Source: Xiphophorus maculatus (Eukaryota > Chordata > Actinopteri > Cyprinodontiformes > Poeciliidae). Taken from it: a DNA stretch of 64,000 bases. The notes under the pieces were generated by a model, which was not told the origin of the DNA, made no database searches, and saw only the letters and a list, made by a program, of their open reading frames with translations. The stretch is from assembly GCF_002775205.1 (NCBI RefSeq), contig NC_036453.1, positions 15,003,594-15,067,593 of the forward strand, given 5' to 3'. How positions within the stretch are numbered: the first letter of the stretch is position 1; each line of letters begins with the position of its first letter. Shown piece by piece: positions 11,121 through 23,074 of the stretch. Both the position numbers and the translations under genes were made by a program.

Positions 11121-13052
11121 CACACAGTGAACGCTCAACCTGACAACATGAACTTTTACATAATTAAAAATGATTACTTGTTATTCATGCTGGTCCTCCA
11201 GTCGTTATGACCGTGTGTGTCTGTGTTGAAGCTGAAGGTTTCCATCATGAAACTTCTTCAAACTGATTTTACTGTCACTGCCTCAAATCACACAAAAAAA
11301 TAACATGTGAATAAAAACTGCACTAAGAAAAACACATTTAATAATCGGCTCACGAACAACAACATGAATTTGTCCGTGCTCTTCCTGACATGTCTTCCTT
11401 CTCTCCCTGTAAGGAATCAGACGTTTAAGCTTTAGAAAGGCTGCTGAGCTCAGAGGGAGCTGCTCTTTACGTCACCACAGAGTATTATGGGATGGATCGC
11501 GAGGAACCAACCCTGACAACCAGTCGCTCCATGTTGACCTTGTTCACTGAAAAGCTCTCAGGCTGTTGAAATGTCTGGGTTTTTTTACCAGTAGTAACAG
11601 GATCTGTACAAGCTGCTGATAAACGCTGATATCTCACACCTTTGACCTTTAGGTGGCCTTTAGCGAAATAAACATAACTATTGGAGTTAAAATTTACAAA
11701 CTCTATCAGAGGTTAATATGATACCATGGAAACACATAATGCCATCGCTGCAACCGAAACGTTTTTAGTGGTTCCTTCTTCTTCTTCTTCTTCTTCTTCC
11801 TTCTCCGACTGTCATGTTCCTCTTTTACAACTCAGTGATCACAGCTGACATGGTTCTTGTCAGCTGCTTAACAGCAACAATAATAATTTTTACTAAAGTT
11901 TGTCAAAGAATTCATAGGGTTATAAGAAAACAATATAAAAATCACCTTAAGAAAAGTACTAAACGCAGGAACTGATTTACTGACTTTATTTGTGTTTTCC
12001 TTGAGCTGGAAGAAAAAAGAAAACAAACAGAAGAGTCTGTATATTCAGATATGATCTTTTCACTTTGGAAACAGATTCAGTAAATAGATGGGCCTTTTCA
12101 TCAGCCAGTCTGGATTGATTTTAATTGATCAGGCAGAATGATTATTTGTGAACGATACCCTGATCACATTCAGAAACACAAACACACGTCGGCGATGGGC
12201 TGATGGAGCCATGCAGGCAGTGCTGGAGTCCCTCTGCTTGATCCCGACCGTCACTGACCTTTGACCCCTCCACTATGGAACATATCTGCTAATTTGGTGC
12301 ATTTGGCCGCATCCTGCATTGACTGGTTTTGATCACAGGTTTTTCAAATTCAGGTCTTCTTTTCTCCTTTGATGAACTGATGAATTTATTCTACTCCTCA
12401 AATTGGGAAGGTCTGCTCACAGAACATTAGACCGACCCAGACTGGCGTTTCACTGCCTATAAAGCACCAAACTGGCCATGAAGGCAGCACTAATGTCATT
12501 CAATATAAGGGTGAAATAAGAACAGATTCCAAACCAGAGTCCATTTCAGTCCGGCCCTTTGGGAAACCCCCCGATACTCCCGGTGGCCGACCCAATCTGA
12601 CTCCTGCTGAACGGTTCTCCTTCAGTAACAGTCAGCTCTTTACTTTAGGTCTACTTCCACATGTCTGAGCTTTAAACATGTCAGACAAACACACAGGTAA
12701 ATGAGTGGAGGTTGAATGTAGAAGCCAAACGATGCAGTGAACTGATGTCTGTCATGAAGAGGCAGCTGGTTGGACTGTAATCCTGCTGTTGGTGCTTTGG
12801 AGACTTTGAAAGGTTCATCATCAAGGTCACTGTCAGATATTGTATTTTCAATTTATTCTAATATGTTTTGCCATTTTTAACAAACTGGTTCAAATAACAA
12901 CTGGAAGCAAAAAAAAAAAATTATATAGCATCTTTGAAGTTTCTCTGATTTTATTGATGACAAATAAAAAAAAACACTCGGGTTTTACAGCATTACATTA
13001 TTGTGAGCTACTGGTCATATTTATTTATAAATAATGCTTTTGAAACAAATAT
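11121..13052. other. Intergenic with (CTT)n tract
   Basis: No gene is seen. A CTT microsatellite lies at about 11775-11803. The stretch separates the intronless receptors from the three-exon receptor array. Confidence 0.6.
11775..11803. repeat. (CTT)n microsatellite
   Basis: About nine consecutive CTT units. Confidence 0.9.
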
Positions 13053-14621
13053 TCACTGTGGGACAAAGAGTCTGTTCTTGCGAGCGGTTCTGGTAGAAAA
13101 GCGCTTGATGATGCTGGAGCGCAGGTCCTTACTGACCAGCCCGTAGATGATGGGGTTGATGGCCGGAGGGACGATGATGAACAGGATGCTGAGAAACTTC
13201 TTCATGTTTTTAGTGGCAGATGGAAATCTGTAGCTAACGATGATAATCAGCGAAGCTATTTCATAAAACACATAAACCACAAGGTGTGACGCGCATGTCT
13301 GGAAGGCCTTGGTGCGGATGCTGCTGTCGGTCCTGCCCTGCTTCAAAGCAGCTGCCAGGATCCTGATGTAGGAAAAGGCGATGATGATGAACATCCCTGT
13401 ACTCACAAACCAGGTCATGGCTAAACCTACAAAACACAGAACGGCACAGAATTACAGACGGTAAATAAATGCTACCGACAGAGCAGAGACCGTTCTGCGT
13501 TATGAGGCGGTGTTAAGTCTTGAGGTTTTCCAGAACTGAAGTCTGGGTTTCATCAATTAAAATACTTTATTTACACTCACCATAGATGTCGTTCATGGGA
13601 GTGGGTGTGCAGGCCAGATTCATTATGATCCGGTTGGTGCAGTAGACGTGTTGAAGGATGTGGCCGCACAGCGGGACGTTCATGTGGAAGGAGAAGAGCA
13701 CAGCGATGAGCAGCAGAGCAACGATCCAGGCCACAGCGCAGCAGCTGTGCAGCCGAGCCGAAGTCATGATGGAGTGATACCTGAGAGGCTCACACACTGC
13801 CACATACCTGCAGAGAGACAGAGCTGTCAGAGAACAGCCCTCACACACAGATTTATTCTAAAGGACCAGGCAAAATATAAGGGGATGTAACTTTATATGC
13901 ACACCAACTATCAATGAATTTAGAAACAGAATAGTTACATGCAATTATATTTCTTTGAAAATGTAAATAAAACACATCAGTTACATAACACCCTTGAATT
14001 GAACATAGAAATCAGTCATTTAGGAGCCGCTACATCCTTCAGACAGAGGCTGCTGCCCTGGTTGCTAAAACATGAAGGCCTGTGACATTAAAGAAAGGAA
14101 TATTTCTCTCTCAGAAGGAAAACAGGAAGAGCACGTTGAATGACAGAGCAGTGAAATGTTCAGGAATTTGCAATAAATATATTATACATTACAAAACACT
14201 GCAGGAACAACATAAACAGTAAGATAAGGACTGGTTCACCCCCCCACCTGTCAACAGCCATCACTCCCAGAATGGTCTGCATTGCAACGCCGTACGTGTG
14301 AACACAGAAACCCTGAGCAATAGCTGGGAGGTAGCTGATCTTCTTCTGCCCCATCAAGAAGTGCATCATGAGGCGAGGAAGCACCGCCGTGGCGCCCAGC
14401 AGGTCACAGACCACCAGGTGGCAGATCATCACAAACATGGGTCTGTGCAGGCTCCGGTCCGTCATGATGACACAGATCACCACACCGTTCCCCAGCAGCA
14501 CCACCATGTAGGCAAACAGGGCCAAGAAGAAGAAGAGCGGACCATGTCCTGGTGGAACGTCGAAGCCCTCCAGTTCAAACACAATCGGCTGAGTGAGAGG
14601 AGTGAATGTTAGGTTCTCCAT
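13053..14621 (-). CDS. Three-exon odorant receptor A, 324 aa
   Basis: Odorant receptor whose coding sequence is split in three. The exons on the minus strand are 14621-14248 (374 bp), 13807-13581 (227 bp) and 13426-13053 (374 bp), in total 975 bp with the stop. Intron 1 (donor GTGGGG, acceptor CTCTCTGCAG) falls after the second base of the Arg codon of VDRYVAVC (residue 125, phase 2). Intron 2 (donor GTGAGT, acceptor TTTTGTAG) falls after the first base of the Gly codon of DIYGLAMTW (phase 1). The joined protein has an N-glycosylation site NLT at 3, SLHRPMFVMICHLVVCDLLG, DRYVAVCEPLRY, a long second extracellular loop with the usual cysteines, KAFQTCASHL and INPIIYGLVSK. The ATG lies just downstream of an acceptor-like TTTCACAG, so a 5' non-coding exon is likely. 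It is head-to-head with gene B. Exon 1 shows no difference from that of gene C. Confidence 0.93.
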
Positions 14622-15945
14622 CCACAGCTGGACGGCTCTGTGAAACACAAGCAGGTTAAACTGTGATAGATTTACCAACAAACATGTTATATTGATGCTC
14701 AGTACAAGCTATAAAACTTAAAAGATACAGCTCTTTATGTTACAGAATGCAAACCAAAAGGTAATAAAATGAAATGTAAAGAATTAGTGTATGTCAGCGA
14801 TCACCTCAGCAGCAGAGAACCAAAGTTTCAGTCTGAGATGAAGGAGCGCCCTCCTCTCCTCTCCTCTCTCATCGCGTTGGTGCTGGTCTCATTTTTGAAC
14901 AAACTGACATGTCCGTTAAATGATGTCACTCTATATGATTCATTACCACTGTCGACTAAACCATGGAAACGGATTCCCCGCCTCCCACGTCCTACTGAGA
15001 TCTGTGTTTCTGGGTCTGGTACCAGAAATAAACCATGGATGGTTTGGGAGAAAGGCCTTCAGCAACTGGAGCGTTTACAGTTTGTCTGGGGAACTGGACC
15101 AGGGAGGCGAAGCGGTTTCGCCCAAATTACGCAGCTAAGCGCCTCAAACTGCCTCCAGGTCTGCGCTGTGTTCCTGTCTAGACATTTCTGTCGCACCATC
15201 ACCTCATAAGCCAAGTTTTACTAACGTCTGTGTGCCAATTTTATCCTTATCAGATGCTAACTCAAGATGGATACTAAACCCTAAACTGAAGCATAGAATT
15301 ATTTATTCAACCACACAAATTTATCAGAGAAACTAAAAGTTATCAAAGGATTTTAGGCTTTACTGGAAAAAGAGTCTTTGTCTTTGGATCCATGTAGAGA
15401 CATTCATACGTTTTTGTCTTTGAGAGAACAGACTCACAACTCGTGTGAATTTTTGCTTATAATTATTTAATTATCACACAGGCTTGTGTTCATGTATTTT
15501 CTGACAGGGGGGTTAAATACAAGAGAGACAATCAGGGTAAATTTGAACTTTGTCCTCTAAAAATGGAATAACATTAAAGGGTATTGTTGTTGGCTGACAG
15601 GCGGGGAGAGGTGGTGCTATGGGAAACCAGTAGATATGAAATGATTTAAATGGAAAACCTCCAGAAGGACGGAGAGACACTGATGCTCTAACAAGATCAG
15701 ATGTGAACATCCTCTCTTCATTGTTTAACATCACCTTTTGTTGTTTTCTGTTGATGTTTTCCATGAAGATTTTAGCCTCTCTAAGATTTTCCATTAAGTG
15801 GTGTTTAGTTTTCAGGTATTATTTAACAATCTGTGACCTACTTTTTGATGCAGATAAACTTGCTCTGTTCTTTTTATAGCAGCTTTATGTCTAATATACA
15901 GGAGCTTTTAACCTGCTTGTGTTTCACAGAGCCGTCCAGCTGTGG
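14622..15945. other. Intergenic region of divergent pair A/B
   Basis: This is the 1.3-kb gap between two head-to-head three-exon receptors. About 40 bases next to each ATG are mirror copies (TTTCACAG acceptor, then GCCGTCCAGCTGTGG), so both genes probably splice a 5' non-coding exon that lies in this gap. The promoters of both genes are expected here. No TATA box or other element can be named with confidence. The open frames around 14769-15209 and 15513-15794 resemble no protein I know. Confidence 0.55.
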
Positions 15946-17202
15946 ATGGAGAACCTAACATTCACTCCTCTCACTCAGCCGATTGTGTTTGAACTGGAGG
16001 GCTTCGACGTTCCACCAGGACATGGTCCGCTCTTCTTCTTCTTGGCCCTGTTTGCCTACATGGTGGTGCTGCTGGGGAACGGTGTGGTGATCTGTGTCAT
16101 CATGACGGACCGGAGCCTGCACAGACCCATGTTTGTGATGATCTGCCACCTGGTGGTCTGTGACCTGCTGGGCGCCACGGCGGTGCTTCCCAGCCTCATG
16201 ATGCACTTCTTGATGGGGCAGAAGAAGATCAGCTACCTCGCTGCCATTATTCAGGGCTTCTGTGTTCACACATACGGAGTTGCAATGCACACTATCCTGG
16301 GGGCGATGGCTGTTGACAGGTGATAAATCATGAAATTGTTGCTGGTATCTATGTTTGTATTGACTTTTTCTACATGCTAACATATTGACATTTTCTTCTA
16401 TTGTCCAAGAGTTAAACTACTATCCTACATTAATATGCATAGTACAGATAGAAGTGTGTTTTTCGCTGTCTCTCTGCAGGTATGTGGCAGTGTGTGAGCC
16501 TCTCAGGTATCACTCCATCATGACTTCGGCTCGGCTGCACAGCTGCTGCGCTGTGGCCTGGATCGTTGCTCTGCTGCTCGTCGCTGTGCTCTTCTCCTTC
16601 CACGTAAATCTCCCTTACTGCAGGCGAACCATTCAGCACGTCTACTGCAGCAATAAGTCCATGATGAATCTGGCCTGCGCTCCGCCTCTTATCAGCAACA
16701 TCTACGGTCAGTGCAAATGAGCAACTAAAAACAGACGACCATCAGAGTGAAACGGGGAACAACAAAAAGCTCATCTTACTGAAACATTTCCCACTTCTGA
16801 CAGTTGCAGGAAACTGACTGGTCCTGTAACTCTCTGTGTCTTACAGGTTTATTCATCACCTGGTTTGTGAGTACAGGGATGTTCGTCGTCATCGCTTATT
16901 TCTACATCAGGATCCTGAGAGCTGCTGTGAAGCAGGGCAGGAGCGACAGCAGCATCCGCACCAAGGCCTTCCAGACATGCGCATCACACTTTGTTGTGTA
17001 TGTCTTCTATGAGTTAGCCACACTGATTATAGTCGTTAACTACAGATTTCCATCCACCTCCCAAAACATCAATAAGTTTCTCGGCATCCTGTTCATCATC
17101 GTCCCTCCGGCCATCAACCCCATCATCTACGGGCTGGTCAGTAAGGACCTGCGCTCCAGCATCATCAAGCGCTTTTCTACCAGAACCGCTCGCAAGAACT
17201 GA
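15946..17202 (+). CDS. Three-exon odorant receptor B, 318 aa
   Basis: Exons are 15946-16319, 16480-16706 and 16847-17202 (957 bp with stop). Introns are short (160 and 140 bp) with donors GTGATA and GTCAGT and acceptors CTCTCTGCAG and CTTACAG. Positions and phases are those of gene A: phase 2 in the DRY Arg and phase 1 in the IYG Gly. The protein has NLT at 3, SLHRPMFVMICHLVVC, VDRYVAVCEPLRY, KAFQTCASHFVVYV and INPIIYGLVSKDLRSS. It ends ...RTARKN and then TGA. Exon 1 is nearly identical to exon 1 of A and C, differing at only a few residues near the TM3 end (for example AAIIQ for PAIAQ). Exon 3 is closest to that of A. Exon 2 from its variable half on (NLPYCRRTIQHVYC) is the most divergent of the five. 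The start follows a TTTCACAG acceptor. Confidence 0.93.
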
Positions 17203-18469
17203 TTTATTTTGTCCTGTTGTTATATTCATAAGGTGTTGGAGGAACGGTAGCTAGTAATAATGCAATGTTGTACAAGCAGGTCTGTTTGGGATCTGTTGTC
17301 TGCAGAATGTGAAAACCAGGCTGTAATGAGCTGCTGACCTCATAGTTTTAGAGGCAGAATCTCTACATGAAAGACAAAATAAAAGGTCAATAATCTGTAA
17401 CTGGTTTCATGTACAGCAGGATCTTCCCCAGTATCCCACATTTAGCGAAAATAAATCATGACACATGAAAGTAAGGCATTTTTTTGTTGACTGTCTTGAT
17501 GGTGAGCAGATTCATATTCACTATATGTAAAAATGAAGTTATAAATGCAGATCCAGACTAAGGGTCACAGGATCACTGTTGATGATTCTTTCATTCTCAA
17601 ATTTAAGCAAGCATCGTGTCAGTTTCTCACACTTGAAGAAAAACTTTAAATTGAATTGATTGATTGTCCTCACTTTTATGAAACTATCAGATATTTTAAA
17701 TCACTGAGTTTTTCTCGGTACTTTGAAGTTTCAGTATGAGCAAAGTCCAGCAGTTTAATGTTCGGGTTATTATTTAAAGGCTGTTATAACCTTTTTGTTA
17801 ACAGATGCCTTGGTTGGACAGTGCTGATGAAAAGCGGAATCTAGAAACCTGCATTAATTACATTGTTGATGGTTTTTGTAAACATGGAGATCTTAAACAA
17901 GTTTGCAAAAATAAAAAGTGTAATCTTTTTACAGCCACTTCGAGTTGCAGATGCCAACCTTGCTTTGAAGGAAGAACATGGTGTAGACCCGAGACTGAAA
18001 CCATTTATTCACTGATGTTTTAAAAATGGATGTTTTATTGCAATCTGAAGATACCGGCATCATTCTAAACAATGACTGTGTTGTCAAAGGTTTCATGTTC
18101 AAAGCTGTGACATCCTCCACTCACTTAGCCTGCATGTAACCCTGTGTTATAACACAACTTGCTTCAACAACAAGGGAACGTTCTCTGAGGAAAATGTTCA
18201 CAGTTGTTCATCTACGAAAATAAACAAAATTTCTGCACCACTGTCCTACGATGGTCCTGAGATGGTTTTTACCAGAGTTTATGTGGTTGTCCAGATTATA
18301 TAAGATTAGATAAGACAATCATCTGGATTGATTGTCGCTTTACATTATAAAAGTTTAACACTATCAATTAACAAGAAAGGAATTTCAGCGGTTCTGAAGA
18401 AGAAGGACGGTTGGTTCTGGTTGAGGAATACTAGAGCAGCTCTAGGTATGTGGCAGTGTCCCTGTAGGA
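17203..18469. other. Intergenic, nothing recognised
   Basis: AT-rich spacer between gene B and a LINE fragment. A 72-codon open frame at 17805-18023 has no recognisable content. Confidence 0.5.
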
Positions 18470-19075
18470 CCGGTACCAGAGCTCGGTACGGCAGTAAGTC
18501 GGGCTCGTTTCCAGTGAGGGTTGGACTCCGCCAGGGCTGCCCTTTGTCACCGATTCGCTTCATTACTTTCATGGACAGAATTTCCAGACCAGCCAAGGTG
18601 TTGAGGAGATCCGCTTTGGTGGCCTTAGGATCCAGTCTCTGGTTTTTGCGGATGATGTGGTCCTACTGGCTTTATCGGGTCATGATCTACAGCTTTCATT
18701 GGAGCGGTTCGCAGCCCAGTGTGAGGCGGTCAGGATGAGGATCAGTGCCTCCAAACCCAAGGCCGTGGTCTTGAGTTGGACTTGAGCTGCTCTATCCTAC
18801 CGAAGAGAGAGTTGAGCCCAAAAGAGAAGCTCTCAATTTACCCTTCGATCTATATTCCTACCCTCATCTATGGTCATGAGCTGTGGGTCACAGATAAAAG
18901 CAGATGAAATGGGTTTTCTCTGCAGGGTCTGGGCTCTTTCTTAGAGAGAGAAGCTCAGTCACCCAGGAGGGGCTCAGAGTAGAGCCTCTGCTCCTTCACA
19001 CTGAGAGGAGCCAGTTGAGGCTATAAATCCAGAGAATGCTCTGGGATGCCTTAGAACGAGCTACAGCGGTGGACA
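18470..19075 (+). mobile_element. Rex3 (RTE-clade LINE) fragment, degraded
   Basis: The plus strand encodes VRVGLRQGCPLSP followed by FITFMDRISR, the conserved reverse-transcriptase block of the teleost LINE Rex3. The bases around 18534-18557 match the complement of the published Rex3 RT primer region (CAGGGCTGCCCTTTGTCACCG), as I recall it. Downstream at about 18835-18895 lies the block SIYIPTLIYGHELWVT, and at about 18930-19010 remnants of the segment around SVTQEGLRVEPLLLHTERSQ. Frames shift between the blocks and pieces of the RT domain are missing, so it is a dead, 5'-truncated copy. The exact ends are uncertain. Confidence 0.8.
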
Positions 19076-20065
19076 TAGTTTGTCTGAAGTAAGACAATGC
19101 ATAAAGGAATGTACTTTTCATGGGAGTTTCAGCCACTACTGGAGCAAATCTTGCACAGTGGCCTCTGCGGTTTTAGCTGCAGGCTGATATTATCCGGCAT
19201 GCTTTGGGCCTGGACATTAAAATGTGAATTCTTCATTTTCTCTCTTTCTACAGAAAGCTTAACTCATGTAAGGCACAGAACAGACCGAAGAAATAAAGCC
19301 ACAAAAAGCCGTGGTAAATAGTCTTTGTCAAGTCCAAAGTGCTTCATGCTACTTTCAGACATGAACCCTCTGAAGGTGCCACCTGTTGGGTTCCTCTGAA
19401 CACCAGCAACCGATTACAGGACGAACTCCAACCACAAACCTAAAATCTATTAAACAGACCATTCATATCAATCAGTTGACTGGGTGAAAGCGGAACCACT
19501 TTCAACACTTTCACAAGATAATAAAAATATGTCAAGTGAATTAAAAATGAAGGCTTTTGAATTTCAACCAGGGATTTTAGCAAAACAAGATTCATGTCAT
19601 GGTCAGAAAGGTTCATAAACCGGAACATTGTCAGTGATTGTGTAATCATGAAGTTTACTGTTGGTGCCTGACTCAGTGATGCATGTTCAGGCTGCAGGTA
19701 GGGAGAGGCCGCGGTGTTTCCATGGTGCAACTGACAACAGGTGGCATTAAAAAGTGAAATCATTAAATGGACAACACAGTCCTCAATAATCAGAGCTCTG
19801 CCAACCAACAGGAGACTCTGATGTTACTGTTGGCTTTCTGTTGATGTGCTTCACTGGATATTAAAGGTTGTTGGTTTTGCTGACGTTTAATCAACTTCTT
19901 ATGAAAATAACAGTAAAGTCACTTGTATATATCCTTATAATCTTTTAGTTTATTACAGGTTGTTTTGTTATCACTTCAATATTGTTGTTTCCTTTGATTC
20001 TGCAGGAATAACCTGATCCGGATGGTGTCATCTTTCTGATTTTTGACAGGCTAGTACTTGTGTGG
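19076..20065. other. Upstream region of gene C
   Basis: No gene is seen. An acceptor-like TTGATTCTGCAG lies about 65 bases before the start codon of gene C and may end a non-coding 5' exon intron. Confidence 0.5.
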
Positions 20066-21456
20066 ATGGAGAACCTAACATTCACTCCTCTCACTCAGCC
20101 GATTGTGTTTGAACTGGAGGGCTTCGACGTTCCACCAGGACATGGTCCGCTCTTCTTCTTCTTGGCCCTGTTTGCCTACATGGTGGTGCTGCTGGGGAAC
20201 GGTGTGGTGATCTGTGTCATCATGACGGACCGGAGCCTGCACAGACCCATGTTTGTGATGATCTGCCACCTGGTGGTCTGTGACCTGCTGGGCGCCACGG
20301 CGGTGCTTCCTCGCCTCATGATGCACTTCTTGATGGGGCAGAAGAAGATCAGCTACCTCCCAGCTATTGCTCAGGGTTTCTGTGTTCACACGTACGGCGT
20401 TGCAATGCAGACCATTCTGGGAGTGATGGCTGTTGACAGGTGAAAAAACGGGTCAGGTGTGAGAACATTATGAACTGCAGGGATGCAAGTGTTTTGTAGT
20501 TTTTAATGTTCAAAATTTGCATTACAGGAGCATTTGGTGGATTCACTAATTTATATTTAACTTTAATAAATGTTCTTAAAAATGAAATAGTTGGATCATA
20601 TATTATCTTTCACCTCAAAGAGGAACATCCCTTTCTTTAACTGTTTATTTTAACAGAAATAAATTCAAAACAGATAAATGTCAAATACAAAGAGCATCTT
20701 AATGGGATCCCTGAGAAAGCAGCTTAAATAACAATTTAGTTAAAAACCTGTTCTCTGACAGCTCTGTCTCTCTGCAGGTATGTGGCAGTGTGTGAGCCTC
20801 TCAGGTATCACTCCATCATGACTTCGGCTCGGCTGCACAGCTGCTGCGCTGTGGCCTGGATCGTTGCTCTGCTGCTCATCGCTGTGCTCTTCTCCTTCCA
20901 CATGAACGTCCCGCTGTGCGGCCAACTGGTCCAACATGTCTACTGCAGCAACCGGGGCATCCTGAACCTGGCCTGCATTCCCACGGCTGCCAACAACATC
21001 TATGGTCAGGACATTTACTAAGAGGGAAGCTCCGTGTTTGATCAGAGACTGTATATGGAAATGTTTGAGTTGTCTTGCCTGTGTTTTTCAGGTCTGGCCA
21101 TGACCTGGTCTGTGAGCACCGGGGTGTTTGTCATCATTGCTTTTTCCTACATCAGAATCCTGAGTGCCTCCTTTAAACGGCAGAGGAGCAACAGCAGCGT
21201 TCACAGGAAGGCCTTGCAGACCTGTGTGCCTCATCTCGTTGTGTATGTGCTCTATCAGATAGCCTCAGTTATCATCATTGTCAGTCTCAGGTTCCCCTCT
21301 GTCTCCCAGAACATCAGGAAGTTCTTTAGCATCCTCTTCATCATAGTTCCACCAGCTCTCAACCCCATCATCTACGGTCTGGTCAGCAAAGACTTACGAT
21401 CCGGCGTTACGAAGCTTTTCTCCTTGCAAGTCATGAGAGTGTGTCACAAGGAGTGA
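20066..21456 (+). CDS. Three-exon odorant receptor C, 321 aa
   Basis: Exons are 20066-20439, 20778-21004 and 21092-21456 (966 bp with stop). Introns are 338 and 87 bp, with donors GTGAAA and GTCAGG and acceptors CTCTCTGCAG and TTTTTCAG, and the phases are the same as in gene A (2, then 1). I see no difference from exon 1 of gene A over all 374 bases, yet identity stops a few bases outside the exon on both sides. Exon 2 resembles D and E at its variable end (HMNVPLCGQLVQHVYC, ANNIYG). Exon 3 encodes LAMTWSVSTGVFVIIAF, KALQTCVPHLVVYV and LNPIIYGLVSKDLRSG, with a slightly longer tail. The ATG follows only nine bases of sequence shared with A/B; upstream DNA is unrelated to theirs. Confidence 0.93.
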
Positions 21457-23074
21457 CACACACAGATGTCTCCCAACAGAAACACCAAACTGATCAAACC
21501 CTGCAGAACACGCCGGGTGTTGCCTTCTCTTTGGGAACACAAAGAGAAGACTCTACAAAGAGTTTGGGAACTCTTAAGAAAGTCAAGACTGGCATGTTGA
21601 ATCAAACCAAAGTATCACACAGTGTTTTGTCCCTCTGTCAACAAAGAGGGACAAAGACATTGAAATCTCCCACAATTATTAAACAGTCGTAATCAATGAA
21701 TACAATGTCCACATATTTTGGGGTTTTGTGCAGAGTTCGTGTCGGAGCTTATTTCCCAAATATTCAAGAGTCAAATTTTCCCAGAAAAACCTTTTCACAG
21801 TTAATGAAGCATAAAAATTGCAGCAACCCCTTTATATTTTCTATTCTTACTTTAAAAGGTGTAAGTGCTGCCACAATTAGTACAGATTTATTATTGTCAT
21901 CCAACAATGTTTCTGTTGGAAACATGCAACGCCAAACACAACATTCATAATATTCTCAGTGATGAAGTCATGAAGCAGAACCTGATGATGATCTTATATT
22001 TGACAGAGACGGTTTAAGTGACTTTCTGCTGGATAATTGCTCCAGTTGAGGTTTGACTTTAGATGCTGCATTTAGTTTTTTCTGCTATCTATTAATGTTC
22101 TCTCTGTGATCTGGATGCATACTGTCCTGTTTCGTGCTGCTGGAGGCCAGATGCTTTCTGGAAGAATATACTGTAAATGCTAAGCTAATGTCTAATGGTC
22201 TATGGTATAAACTTAAATAAGACAAACTAATAGAAAAGAATAAATAAACTAAATAATTATCCCAGTTGATAAAATAATTGTATTGATGACAATCCACCAG
22301 GAGTAGACACAGGTTGCCTCATCGTTTGAACCAGCCAATCATTGACCTTCATCATTGTTAACGCGATAAAATATGTTCTCACTGTGCGATCATTGGCTTT
22401 TCTCTGCGTGAAGAAGGACGGCAGGCGGCAGGACGGCTGTGTGACCAAGAAATCCACTTCTGAATGTTTGGATAAACCAGCGAAGAAGAGACACTGTTCT
22501 GTTTTCCTTTAACTTGCAATAAACAGACGTGGAACGTTAAATAAAATGTGCTTTATTATTTCAATGAGTGTCAGGTTTAAATACAAAGCAGCTTGTTGTG
22601 TTCTTTGCACATGGATTGTTGGTTTTATGTGTCATGCTGGGTAAAAAGGCTTTCACATTTTCTGCCACCTGGAATAGTAAACTGAAGGATGTAAAGTTAT
22701 CACCTCTTATTACCTTGGGGCAATTCAATCCATTATGAAGGGCAGAGGCATCAGATCCCTCACCTCCTGGTACTGAACCTTTGTTTAGTTAAACGCAGTC
22801 TCTTGGTTGTGTATATTTGGTCTTAAATTTTAGATTTGCTGCTTTTTGCTGCTGTGTTGGCCCAGTAACTCTTGGAAAAGACGGTTTTAATCTCAGTTAA
22901 GTTATTTTCCTGGTTAAATAAAAACATGCATACACACCTCTATCAGTCACAGAAACCAAATGATGTGAGACCTCTTAGATCATGAGCGATCTAAACTTTT
23001 TACAGCATCTATAAGAAGCATAAGTTCCACCAGAGGAGTTAGACAATGTGAGAACAGCAGCTGCAGTGTTAGCG
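21457..23074. other. Tail-to-tail intergenic between C and D
   Basis: No gene is supported. Short open frames at 21441-21692 and 21696-21950 are in AT-rich 3' flanking DNA and have no recognisable content. Confidence 0.55.

Noticed and set aside
14769-15209. 146-codon frame in the A/B promoter gap
   Set aside because: No family similarity, and it overlaps the expected 5' control region of two divergent genes.
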